A stretch of 29,743 nucleotides of DNA from CALEUX01 sp037439945. Lineage in GTDB: Bacteria > Bacteroidota > Bacteroidia > Bacteroidales > Marinilabiliaceae. The notes beneath the pieces are model-generated. The model was not told the origin of the DNA. It saw only the letters and a program-made list of their open reading frames with translations, and did not search any database. The position numbers and the translations under genes were made by a program. Location: positions 1 to 29,743 of the forward strand of contig JBBIVA010000032.1 in assembly GCA_037439945.1 (NCBI GenBank). Direction: 5' to 3'. This document shows, piece by piece, positions 1-9,200 of this stretch (the first letter of the stretch is position 1; each line of letters opens with the position of its first letter).

Positions 1-1
1 G

Positions 2-49
2 CTAAACATAGATGTTGTTGAAAATATGGCTATTGTAAAAGCTGCTTAA
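2..49 (+). CDS. 3' tail of an unidentified protein gene (partial)
   Basis: Reading frame 2 is open from the window edge to a TAA at 47-49 and encodes 15 residues, LNIDVVENMAIVKAA. The composition looks like ordinary protein and the stop is followed by AT-rich non-coding sequence, so this is probably the C-terminus of a gene that begins outside the window. Fifteen residues are too few to identify it. The hairpin at 325-364 could serve as its terminator, though it lies 280 bp away. Confidence 0.3.
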   Translation, partial: LNIDVVENMAIVKAA

Positions 50-324
50 ATCGAAATCACGTTAAATAATAAAATACCAACTTTTTTATTTGCAGAACAC
101 TCAATAAAAGGGTATATTTGTTTCAGGTTAATTTAACAGAAAAACCGCATCAACTGATACTGATTGTTAAACTCAACATTATCAAATTACCGAGCAAGCT
201 ATCAGTTTCAAGGACAGACCTCAAACTTAGGTTTATCATTATGATACGGAGGATCTTCGCGAAGTTGGTGCCCTCAAATTCCTGTAATCAGGAGTTTAAT
301 TAATCTCAGTTGATGCGGGCAGCA
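50..324. other. Gene-free stretch with a long-range inverted repeat
   Basis: No convincing gene is present. The only ATG-free open frame (118-303, 61 codons) has no recognisable motif and no Bacteroidota promoter, and it overlaps an inverted repeat: CCGCATCAACTGA at 145-157 is matched perfectly by its reverse complement at 306-318. The arrangement is more like the remains of a mobile or repeat element than a gene. Confidence 0.4.
145..318. repeat. 13-bp perfect inverted repeat, arms 148 bp apart
   Basis: The left arm at 145-157 and the right arm at 306-318 are exact reverse complements over 13 bases. The 148-bp spacer has no obvious coding content. A perfect 13-bp match at this distance is unlikely by chance in a 300-bp stretch. 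It may be the vestige of a small transposable element, or may fold as the base of a long RNA stem. Confidence 0.5.
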
Positions 325-364
325 TAAAAGAGGGTGTCTCAAAAGTCTAAGGCGCCCTCTTTTT
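325..364. terminator. Bidirectional terminator-like hairpin between converging genes
   Basis: The arms AGAGGGTG (329-336) and CGCCCTCT (353-360) pair over 8 bp with one G-T wobble. The stem can extend by four A-T pairs using the flanking AAAA and TTTT. A T-run follows on the plus strand and an A-run precedes, so the hairpin could end transcription from both sides: the plus-strand gene ending at 49 and the minus-strand yihY-like gene ending at 456. The left arm and loop (330-346, GAGGGTGTCTCAAAAGT) also resemble termini of Bacteroidota insertion sequences. Confidence 0.6.
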
Positions 365-455
365 ATTTAGGCACTTTACCCTGGAAAGTTATTCAAATAT
401 TCAATTCTCAGGGGCATTAAATTACTTTTTAGACAGTTTCTTATTATATCGATTT

Positions 456-1766
456 TTATAATTTCCCCAACAATGTATTCACCTGCATATTCTCCTGTTT
501 CTCAGCAAAGGAATCCAATATTCCTTTAAGTTTAACATATTCTTCAGTTTCGTCAAAATGAAAATCAGAAGCTCCTTGATGTTCAAGTTTCCTTATAACA
601 TTTACAACGGTCATTTTTTCAATGTCAAAAGCGGGTATATAGGCAGTTTCTATTGATGGCCCGTTTGTATTCACTTCAACCACAATTTTGGCTTGTATAA
701 GTTTATGAATTACTTCTGAAACTAAACGAACAGGCAATTTTAATAATACAGACAAATCGGATATTGTTAACGCGGGTTCTTCATTTTTAAATGAATCAAT
801 AATTTTTTTCATCAAAAGCAAACTAACAAGCCTTCGGTAAAAAATACTCATATTTGTTGTGTCCTTTTCAAATTCAAAACTTTTTTCATTTTGATGAGAA
901 AATGAAAGTTCGGCACCGAATAAAACAATCAACCATGACGATTGCATCCATATTAGAAATAATGGTAAGGCGGCAAAACTGCCATAAATAGCATTATATC
1001 GCGACATTCCAACCTGAAAATATATGTACGCAAATTGAAGCCCTATAAAAAGTGAACCTGCAATAATGCCACCAAAAGCCGCTGACTTAAATTTCACTTT
1101 TGTATTTGGCATCAGCATAAACATAAGGGTAAAAACAATCCAAACCATTATGTATGGAAAAGTATAAACTAATATAGGACTGGCAAATTTCATTAAATCA
1201 AACCCTTCAATCTTACTAGTTACAAAAACCAAAACCCCGGATGAAGAAACCATTAAAATTGTGGCAACCAACATGAAGGAAATATAATCACTAAACTTGC
1301 GCGCCAAAGAACGTGAATGTTTAATATCCCACACATCATTAAACGACTCTTCTATATTGCCCAAAACCTTCATTACACTCCAAATAAGCACAACAACACC
1401 AACTCCGGCAATCATTCCACCTTTTGCATTATCGAGGTAACTTAAGGCAAATTCCTGAATCCACGACATAACTTCTTCATGACCTGATAAACGCTGATTT
1501 AACTGAACTTCAAGGGCATCCCTGAACCCAAATCCTTTAGCAATTCCAAATGCCAGGGCAACAACAGGCACAACCGATAAAAGTGAATAAAAAGTAAGTG
1601 CTGAGGCCTTTAAATTACAATCGTCAACTAAAAAACGCCTACCTGCCAAAATAAAAATACGGGTAATTCTTATCAACCAAAACTGACGTTTAGAAGTATC
1701 ACCAGACCTTATCCTCCATATATCTTCCAGAACAAACTTTTTAATAATTTCTATATATTTAATCAT
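456..1766 (-). CDS. YihY/BrkB-family inner-membrane protein (virulence factor BrkB / UPF0761)
   Basis: This 436-residue protein carries the features of the YihY/BrkB family, once mis-assigned as ribonuclease BN. A basic N-terminus is followed by the family's conserved first segment, which contains KASALTFYSLLSVVP (about residues 53-67). Five more hydrophobic segments follow, giving about six membrane helices by residue 290. The remaining ~140 residues are soluble and look like a winged-helix domain (motif region LTISDLSVLLKLPVRLVSEV), a common extension in Bacteroidota members. The molecular role of the family is not established; transport or envelope roles have been suggested. The ATG at 1764-1766 gives the full N-terminus. 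The gene stands alone, about 245 bp downstream of rnpB in the same orientation. No clear TAnnTTTG box was found upstream. Family assignment is firm; function is open. Confidence 0.93.
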   Translation of the reverse strand: MIKYIEIIKKFVLEDIWRIRSGDTSKRQFWLIRITRIFILAGRRFLVDDCNLKASALTFYSLLSVVPVVALAFGIAKGFGFRDALEVQLNQRLSGHEEVMSWIQEFALSYLDNAKGGMIAGVGVVVLIWSVMKVLGNIEESFNDVWDIKHSRSLARKFSDYISFMLVATILMVSSSGVLVFVTSKIEGFDLMKFASPILVYTFPYIMVWIVFTLMFMLMPNTKVKFKSAAFGGIIAGSLFIGLQFAYIYFQVGMSRYNAIYGSFAALPLFLIWMQSSWLIVLFGAELSFSHQNEKSFEFEKDTTNMSIFYRRLVSLLLMKKIIDSFKNEEPALTISDLSVLLKLPVRLVSEVIHKLIQAKIVVEVNTNGPSIETAYIPAFDIEKMTVVNVIRKLEHQGASDFHFDETEEYVKLKGILDSFAEKQENMQVNTLLGKL

Positions 1767-2010
1767 ATTAAATATTTAAAATTGGTTATCCTAATTAACC
1801 CTAATTATGCATTAGAGGGACTTTAATATTTAAATGGTTTAATTTATAGCATTGAGCCGCGTAATTTTATAACGTGTAGCATTATGAATTTTAAAAATAG
1901 ATAAATGCTGTATTCGTTATTATATAAGGCTTCGGTTTTTTTATTTCATCGTTTAATTCCTATGCCAAATTTTGGGATAAATTAATTTGATATGTTAATT
2001 CTTTAAGAAA

Positions 2011-2386
2011 TAGAAAACAGCAGGCTTATAAGCCGGATTCTGTACCATAAAAAATGGCGCCTGTCATTAATCTTAGATATTGGTCACCCAATATCTTTAG
2101 CGACCTACCCTCCCCTGCTGCCAAGGCACCAGAACGAGCAATTCTGAATTAAAAATACAGGGGTATACTTGGTCTTGCAACCTGTGTGGCGTACGGCTAA
2201 AATAGTTGCCTATTATACCGGTGGGCCCTTACCCCACCTTTTCACCCTTACTTCAACAAATTGAAGCGGTTATTTTCTGTTACGCTACAATACCCTCACG
2301 AATATCTTCCCGTTAGGAAGCACAGCGCTCTTTGTTGTCCGGACTTTCCTCTTTTAAAAGCGACAGACCAGCCTGCTGAATTTCTT
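2011..2386 (-). ncRNA. rnpB: RNase P RNA (class A), catalytic RNA of tRNA 5' maturation
   Basis: Read on the minus strand, the conserved core elements appear in order. GAGGAAAGTCCGGAC (2338-2352) is the 5' half of the P4 region, GGTGAAAAGGTGGGGT lies in the middle, and ACAGAATCCGGCTTAT (2028-2043) is the 3' universal element. The P1 stem pairs CAGCAGGC near the 5' end with GCCTGCTG near the 3' end, extended by AGAAA/TTTCT after a two-base bulge, which fixes the ends to within a few bases. The length of about 376 nt is normal for class A. A -7 box at 2391-2398 places the transcription start at about 2384-2386, exactly where P1 begins. The gene sits directly downstream of the SPOR-protein gene. 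Any small open frame through here (for example 2261-2449) is spurious. Confidence 0.97.
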
Positions 2387-2390
2387 TTTG

Positions 2391-2398
2391 CAAAGATA
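2391..2398 (-). promoter_or_regulatory. -7 box of the rnpB promoter
   Basis: The minus strand reads TATCTTTG, a perfect match to the Bacteroidota -7 consensus TAnnTTTG, 5-7 nt before the predicted 5' end of RNase P RNA. No good -33 TTG is seen at the usual distance. A TTTG at 2409-2412 is too close (10-nt spacer). Confidence 0.65.
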
Positions 2399-2437
2399 GC
2401 TCTATTTACAAAAATACACTATCGCATTAATGAGCCT

Positions 2438-3079
2438 TTATTCTATTAAAAATGGTGCATACTCATTTAATTCCACAAGATAGGCATCTTTATAACCCTT
2501 TTGTTGTATTTTTTCCAATTCTTTGAGAGCACTTTTACCATCAAAAACCCCTACACAATATCGGTAAATTTTATCCTTCATGTAATATTCCTTTACATTA
2601 TCAACTTGTTCAAAATGGGTTAAATAAACTGGAAACCTGTAAGCGGCAATCTGAACAGTATAATTTACACCAGGAACAGGTTCTAAAACTTTTGATGGAA
2701 CCTTTACTGTTCCTGGGGTATTATTATTACCAAGAGATATTTTTCTTAAATCAAGTACAAAAACATCATTATAACCTAAATCTTTATACTTGGAAAGTTC
2801 CTGGGCAGCGAGTTTAAATGATGTAAATTCACCTACTGTGTATCTTACATATCCATCCGTACAAACAAATTCCCTAATTTGATCAACATTTTTAAAGAAC
2901 TCAGGGTTTTCAGGTGGTAAACGCAATGCTACAATTTGAATTGTATAATAGGGCGCTGAAACAGAATTTACCGTTGTTATTTTTTTTGTTGATCTCAAAT
3001 GTGCCAATTTATCATCCTTCCCGTATGAGTTTTGCACAAGTAAAATTAAAATTGCTGATAATAACCATGTGAGTTTCAT
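2438..3079 (-). CDS. Secreted protein with two tandem SPOR-like domains
   Basis: The 213-residue protein starts with a signal peptide (MKLTWLLSAILILLVQNSYG, cleavage expected near residue 20). Two copies of the same ~75-residue unit follow. The first begins YYTIQIVAL and ends DVFVLDL; the second begins NYTVQIAAYRFP and ends DAYLVEL. Each has the SPOR pattern: a YxVQIAA strand, a helix, then a YRYxVGxF strand, a helix with ALKELEKIQQKGYKDA, and a final strand. SPOR domains bind denuded glycan strands of peptidoglycan, so a periplasmic, wall-associated role is inferred. The first possible codon (3082) is GTG, and the ATG at 3077-3079 gives the better signal peptide. It is the last protein gene of the minus-strand T9SS-type cassette, 66 bp after the OmpA-like gene, with which it is probably co-transcribed. 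Confidence 0.85.
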   Translation of the reverse strand: MKLTWLLSAILILLVQNSYGKDDKLAHLRSTKKITTVNSVSAPYYTIQIVALRLPPENPEFFKNVDQIREFVCTDGYVRYTVGEFTSFKLAAQELSKYKDLGYNDVFVLDLRKISLGNNNTPGTVKVPSKVLEPVPGVNYTVQIAAYRFPVYLTHFEQVDNVKEYYMKDKIYRYCVGVFDGKSALKELEKIQQKGYKDAYLVELNEYAPFLIE

Positions 3080-3145
3080 CACCTTATTTAATTTAAATTA
3101 TATCAAAAATAAAATATCTTTCTTTGAGTGCACAATAAAACCTGG

Positions 3146-5140
3146 TTATTTAATAAATCTCCAAACAACCACATTAATTCTTCGGTTTTCCAAATGCTCT
3201 TCTTCAGTACAAAGTTTCCCCCTTCCACAACTATTTGTCAAATATCTTTCTCCATAGCCCCTGGGAATTATATTATCATCGGAAACTCCCTTTGTTTTAA
3301 GATACTCCTCGGCCTTTTCTGCAACCGACTGTGAAGTAGAAAGGTTATTTAAACGATTTCCTCTTGCATCGGTTAATCCATTCAGTTTTATAACAACATG
3401 GCGGTTATTTATTAAGAAAGCAGATAATTTATCAAGAACTTTATACCCTTCAGGCGTTATACTATTTCCTATAAATGGAATAACCATATTGCTTAGTTCA
3501 TTTAAGCCGGTATCACTAAATATTGGCGTAAGGGCGATGCCACCTTTACCAATATCTTCAATTTCCATTATATTAACAATTAATCGTTTGGTTTGAAAAC
3601 CATCACCTTTAGATACAATAATTTCAAATTCCTGGCCTTCCTTACGGTAATTATCGGGAATTTTAAGAGAAACTTTACCATCATGGCCTGAAATTCCCTT
3701 TACTACAGTTGCACCTGTAAAGGCATCGTTAATTATAATTTCACCACCGGCAACAAAATCGCCGTTAAAGGTACTTGTAAGCATGCTATTAAAGGATCGG
3801 GGATAAATTGTTAAATCAACTTTATGATCCGACAGTGGTTTTACAGGTTCAGGTTTTGGAGGCTCCTCCTCACGCGGTTGTACATAAAAGATAGCATCAA
3901 TACTACCATCGCTGGTACGATTGGATGACAGAAACCCCTGCTTACTATTGTTTGGATTAATTACATATCCAAAATCATCTTTGTTAGAATTAAATGGTTG
4001 TCGCATGTTTTCAACATTTGTCCATTCTCCATTTTTATATTCAGCCTTAAATAAATCTAGACCACCAAAACCAATATGCCCATCGCTCGAAAAATAGAGT
4101 AAATTATCTTTACTTACAAATGGATACTGCTCGTCGCCAAAAGTATTTATTCTGGGACCCAAATTTCGTGGTGTACCATAAATTCCGTTACCTTTAATTT
4201 CAACCACATATAAATCTTTACCTCCGTAACCACCAGGGCGGTTTGAAGTGAAATATAAAAACTTATTATCGGGAGAAACCGCAGGATGGGCATTATCGAA
4301 ATTATTGCTGTTAATACCAAGCTCCTGTTCATTAACCCATTCGTTGCCATCATAGTTAACCGAAAATACTTTTAAAATATTATTCCCCCCACGAACCCTA
4401 ACAACCCTGGTATAAAACATAGTTTTAAAATCGGTGGTAAATGCAATTGCTCCTACGTGATAAGGAAAAACAAGATTTTTAGAAAATAATCTTGTTCCCG
4501 CTACTTCCCCGTCTTTAAAATCTGAATAATAGAGGGAGAGAAAATCCATTCCCTGCCTGTCTTTTTGTTTTGAATCTTTTTCTGGTGATTTTGATGAATA
4601 TACAATACCGTTATTAAAAAACTGAATTCCAAAAGATTGGCCAAAAGTAGTAATATTAAGCGGGTTAATTAAATACTGTGATGTGAAGGTTTGGTTACGC
4701 TCGGCCCATTCACATGCACGTATCATTTCATCAATATGGCCTTGTTTCCCGGTCATTTGCGGCCTGGCTTTTTTGTAAAGGGCAATTGCACCAGAGTAGA
4801 ATCCAAATTTATGAGTGGTAGAAGCATAAATAAACAAATCAAATCCTGACAGGCGATCCTCAAGCTCTGCAAAAATTTCAAAAGCTCTTTCAATATTGTT
4901 AAGATTATAATAACAATGCCCTGTTTTTATTCTGGTAGGAATATCGAGTTCATAACCATCTTTAACCAATTGATTATAGATTTGTAATGATGCATAATAT
5001 TCCCCCCGGTCAAATAATGAACCGGCTTTCCTGAGCTGTGAGCTTTGACTAAAAGCAAAAGCTGTATTAACCAGGAATAGATATAACAATATAGATCTTA
5101 AACTAGGTTTCATCAGAATAAGATTAAATTTAAATTTCAT
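3146..5140 (-). CDS. PorE-like OmpA-family protein (TPR, PD40 propeller, CRD-like, OmpA domain)
   Basis: About 664 residues. A signal peptide is followed by TPR-like helices (from RKAGSLFDRGEYYASLQIY). A PD40/WD40-like propeller comes next, with the typical repeats PDNKFLYFTSNRPGGYGGKD and KDNLLYFSSDGHIGFGGLD. A proline-rich linker (EEEPPKPEPVKP) precedes a carboxypeptidase-regulatory/CNA-like beta domain. The protein ends in an OmpA C-terminal domain with KLNGLTDARGNRLNNLS and RGYGE. This order matches PorE of the type IX secretion system, a periplasmic protein that links the translocon to peptidoglycan. It lies downstream of a PorP/SprF gene, as in SprB/SprF cassettes. The most upstream codon (5182) is TTG. 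I chose the ATG at 5140, which follows a purine-rich GGAAAG; ATG 5113 would also give a good signal peptide. The OmpA domain seems to lack the Arg normally following LSxx. Confidence 0.88.
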   Translation of the reverse strand: MKFKFNLILMKPSLRSILLYLFLVNTAFAFSQSSQLRKAGSLFDRGEYYASLQIYNQLVKDGYELDIPTRIKTGHCYYNLNNIERAFEIFAELEDRLSGFDLFIYASTTHKFGFYSGAIALYKKARPQMTGKQGHIDEMIRACEWAERNQTFTSQYLINPLNITTFGQSFGIQFFNNGIVYSSKSPEKDSKQKDRQGMDFLSLYYSDFKDGEVAGTRLFSKNLVFPYHVGAIAFTTDFKTMFYTRVVRVRGGNNILKVFSVNYDGNEWVNEQELGINSNNFDNAHPAVSPDNKFLYFTSNRPGGYGGKDLYVVEIKGNGIYGTPRNLGPRINTFGDEQYPFVSKDNLLYFSSDGHIGFGGLDLFKAEYKNGEWTNVENMRQPFNSNKDDFGYVINPNNSKQGFLSSNRTSDGSIDAIFYVQPREEEPPKPEPVKPLSDHKVDLTIYPRSFNSMLTSTFNGDFVAGGEIIINDAFTGATVVKGISGHDGKVSLKIPDNYRKEGQEFEIIVSKGDGFQTKRLIVNIMEIEDIGKGGIALTPIFSDTGLNELSNMVIPFIGNSITPEGYKVLDKLSAFLINNRHVVIKLNGLTDARGNRLNNLSTSQSVAEKAEEYLKTKGVSDDNIIPRGYGERYLTNSCGRGKLCTEEEHLENRRINVVVWRFIK

Positions 5141-5254
5141 GATGCTTTCCGGATTTTTCCATAAACATCGCACATAAATCAATGTAATTTACAGAACAAT
5201 ATCTTTTCATTGAATTCGTGTTAAACGAGTTTTTATTTCCATTAAAGCGAACCT

Positions 5255-6184
5255 TTAGAAATACCTTATTGATCTCATTCCAGGCCTGCGGTTGAACGAA
5301 AAATCAAACTGAAGGCTTATTTCATGTGAACCTGCCTTGGCATACTGAGCCATTGGCGAAAATGAATGATCAAATGAATACCTCAAGGTAAATTGTCTAT
5401 TGATAATATATTCGGTTAAAAATACTATTTCAGAAATTGTGCGGTAGGATAACCCAACCCATACACGTTCAGCAAGTAAAACATTTACAGATGCATCAAA
5501 TTGCAGTGGAGCCCCATAAACCTCTTTAACCAATAATGTGGGTTTTACTTTTACAGGGTCCCAATCAAATATATACCCTCCATAAAAATATATATGCATA
5601 TTCCTGGCATCAAGCTTATTTTTAAAAGCCCCTGTACGCTCATCAAAATTATCGGAGAAAAACTTTGGAATTGAAAACCCAAGAAAATAATCATCAGTAT
5701 AATAGTACGACCCAAAACCGACGTTAAAATATAATTTTGATTCTTTTCCTGAGAAAACAGGATCTAAATATTCTTCAGTTACAGCTTTAGTACCATCATA
5801 TACTACAGAACTGATGCCAAGCTGGAGCCCAAAAGAAATAAATTTTGAATCTCTGTCAAGTGGTATTTTATAAGAGGTTGATCCCATCAGATCAAATGAG
5901 TTTGTAAATCCAAGATTATCGTTTACAAGTATCAACCCGAATCCAAGATTTGTATCTTCAAAAGGCCCGTGAATATTTAAGGCTTGATTCATGGGTGCAC
6001 CCTCAAAGCCAATCCATTGGCTTCTATGTATTAACAAACCACTGATGATATCACGGGTTCCGTTATACGCCGGGTTCAATAATCCCTGATTTGCTATGTA
6101 ATGATTAAAACGATATTGATTCTGTGCTTTTACCGTTAAACAACAGAGCAAAAATAAAACGAATATCAGAGTCTTCCTTATCAT
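5255..6184 (-). CDS. PorP/SprF-family type IX secretion outer-membrane protein
   Basis: The 309-residue protein has a signal peptide (to VKAQ, about residue 20). It then shows the PorP/SprF signature: YRFNHYIANQGLLNPAYNGT, the HRSQWIGFEGAPMNQALNIH segment, and alternating beta strands to a short aromatic C-terminus (RYF), as expected for an outer-membrane barrel of about 14 strands. PorP in Porphyromonas and SprF in Flavobacterium are needed for secretion or surface display of T9SS cargo with type B C-terminal domains. Paralogues are commonly encoded next to their cargo. Here the gene starts 58 bp downstream of the giant type B cargo, so it is probably that protein's dedicated partner. The ATG at 6182-6184 is well supported. 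The family call is firm; the pairing with the upstream cargo is inferred from context. Confidence 0.95.
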   Translation of the reverse strand: MIRKTLIFVLFLLCCLTVKAQNQYRFNHYIANQGLLNPAYNGTRDIISGLLIHRSQWIGFEGAPMNQALNIHGPFEDTNLGFGLILVNDNLGFTNSFDLMGSTSYKIPLDRDSKFISFGLQLGISSVVYDGTKAVTEEYLDPVFSGKESKLYFNVGFGSYYYTDDYFLGFSIPKFFSDNFDERTGAFKNKLDARNMHIYFYGGYIFDWDPVKVKPTLLVKEVYGAPLQFDASVNVLLAERVWVGLSYRTISEIVFLTEYIINRQFTLRYSFDHSFSPMAQYAKAGSHEISLQFDFSFNRRPGMRSIRYF

Positions 6185-6242
6185 ATTATTGGGTCTGAAT
6201 TACCAAAGAAATATTAAATTACTTTGGAAAAAGGTTAAAATT

Positions 6243-9200
6243 TTATCTTCTAATTTCAATAAATCCATTATAACGTTTGGTAACAACTTTACCTTCAAGA
6301 TTCTTTTTAACTTTAAATATATAATAGTATGTTCCATTAGGAAGTTGGTCACCAATAGAAACCATTGCCCCAACATTTGACCTTCCGCCCCAGTCATTAT
6401 TATATCGCGTGCCCCTGCTTCGGTAAACTATAGTACCCCATCTGTTGTAAACTTCCAAAGATGATTCCTCAGTAGCACCCAAACCTGAAATCACAAAGTA
6501 ATCATTTATACCATCACCGTTTGGTGAAAATGCATTTGGTAACAGGAACGAAAAATCATCTCCAAAATCTTTATTCCCAACAAAAATTATAACTTTTGCT
6601 ATTGATGACCTTAAAGGAATACTTGTATTGGTGATTACATAATAAAGTGAATCCTTTCCATAGAATGAAGGTAACTTTTGATATACCAGTAAGCCTGATG
6701 TTGGATCAAGGTTCACTGTTCCGATAGGAGTATCACCGATAGTCTGGAAGGTAATATTAACACCAGGTAAATCAACACCAGGTAATAATAAATCATTCAT
6801 TCCTAAATATACTTCGCCTATTAAATCACCTTTAAGCAAATAAAGAGTATCTTCAATTGCCACTAATGGAGTTTCAAAAATAATGGTTGAATTGTTCATC
6901 AATGACGAACACCCTCCTGTACCTATACCATAAACAGTATAAACACCTGGCATACTTACAGTTCCAAAGTTTATAGGTGAGCCGTCAATATTACCTGGAA
7001 CCGGAGGCTGGGCAACAACTAATCCATTATGGTACAAGAAATAGTTAACACCACCCTCTGATCCATCCAAAGTAATAACATGATCATTTACTGACCCGCC
7101 TGCACTTAAGTTAAATATTGCAGGCATATTATTTATTGAAACAGTGAACGGAGGTGAATCAAAGGAACAACCTGATTCAAAATGTCTGGCCCTCACAAAA
7201 TAAGTACCTATACCATGTAATAATCCGAATGTTGCAGGATTTCCAGTTCCATCAATAAAATCAACAGTTGTTGCACCCCTGATTAATTGATATCCAACTC
7301 CAGTATCTGTTGTTGAAACACCTATTGAAATTCCGGTAACATTTGCACAATATTCATAACCTGAATCAGCAATTATATTGAATGGTCGTGCTGCCTGTCT
7401 CACATTCACCAGCACCCACTGAGTTGTTGATGCACATCCGGATGTATATGTGGCTTTTACCCAGAAAAAACTAGCACCTGAAACAAACCCTGAAATATCA
7501 AAAGTCAATGGACTTCCATTTCCGGTTTGATCATATGCTGGTCCCATGTATCCGTCAGGATTTCCGCCCGAATACATTGCATCAGAATATAACTGGTATA
7601 ATACGCCATTTTCGCTGCCTGAAAGATTAAGGATTATTGATGATGCGCAACCTGAAGCGGGTCCACTTAACACATACTCAACTGGCGATGGCTCCTCGGT
7701 AAATACAATTCCTGTTGCTATTTCCTTTATGCACTCACCACTTTGTGATGCTTCAACACGGTAGGTTCCAGCTGGAATATTTCCAAACATTAATGCCCCG
7801 GCTGAGGTTGGCGTTACTGAAGAAACTACTGAACCAGATATCTCATCCACAACGGAATAAGTTATTCCTGATTCACTATTTGTAAGGCCAATATCAATAC
7901 CACCATCAAAGGAACAATATGAAGTTGAAGGTATATCAACATTTATTGCAGTAATATCAGGTTCAGGTAATTTAATAACGGTAATTTGTCCATTCATACT
8001 TGACGTACAACCAGTAATATTATTTCGGGCATAAACAGTATAATTACCCTGATTAAACTGACCATTAAAGTATAATGGGAAACCACTTCCGTCTATGTTA
8101 TCCATTTGTTGATTGAAGCTACCGTTAAACCACAACAACTTATAATTAACATCCAATTCCGAACCCGAAAGGCCAATATTGGCACCAACAACATCTCCAC
8201 AATAAATACCTGAACCAGTCAATTGGTAAGCAACAGGAAGAGGGTTAAACCTCAGGTTAAAGATCCCAATCATTGGTTTTGTACAACTTACAGAAGTACC
8301 AACTATGTAATAATCACCTTCACCGGCTATAAGGCCAAAGTTAATAGGGAAGCCGGTTCCTGGCATAGGTGTACCAACTGTTGAATTGCTTCCTCCGGGT
8401 CCTGTACCAATTGAATATAACTGGTAATCAACCCCTAACTCGGAACCTGACAGGCCAATTGTACCTCCGGCATCACCTATACAAACGTTATCGTTTCCTG
8501 TTATCGAGAATAATGATATAGCACCCGGAACATTTATCAAAACAGATGCTGTTAACATTACACTACAACCGTTACGGGTAGCCCGGACCCTATAGGTTGC
8601 ATTTTTATCAACAACCAATATCGGAAACACAACATCACCTCCATTACCTGTTACTACGTTACCAGTTGCTACCAACACCCCATTGTCAAATTTAAACAGT
8701 TCGTAAATAACGCCTGCTTCTGACATCTCAATTGTAACTGGGGCCCCATTGTCACAGTTAGTACCTGACAAATCTGCGGTAATATTCAGGTTAACATCAG
8801 GATAAGGTATTTCAACAATATTTATAGTACCAGCCATTTCAACTGAACATCTTGTAACAGTATTATTAAAGGTACCAACAATTGTATAATCTCCTTGTTG
8901 GTTTACTACAAATGTTAACCGGCCTCCGTTACCTGGTATAACAGTACCTGTGCTTGAACCATTTAAGAATAGTTCATAATCAACATTTAATTGGGAACCG
9001 TTTAGATAAACATTTGCACTTCCACCGGCACAATAACCTGCATCACCAGCAAGGGCAAATGCGGTTGGCAGAATATCGGCTGTTAAATTCACGCTGTTGG
9101 CCATCAATCCATTACAACCACCCGGAAATTCACCTGTTACAGTATAGGTACCCGGATTATTATTTTCGCCATCAAACTCAATTTGCAACAACGGATCATC

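Noticed and set aside
118..303. 61-codon plus-strand open frame
   Set aside because: It starts with a non-ATG codon, overlaps the inverted-repeat stretch and shows no recognisable motif or promoter.
2261..2449. 62-codon plus-strand open frame
   Set aside because: It is antisense to the conserved core of RNase P RNA and has no family features.
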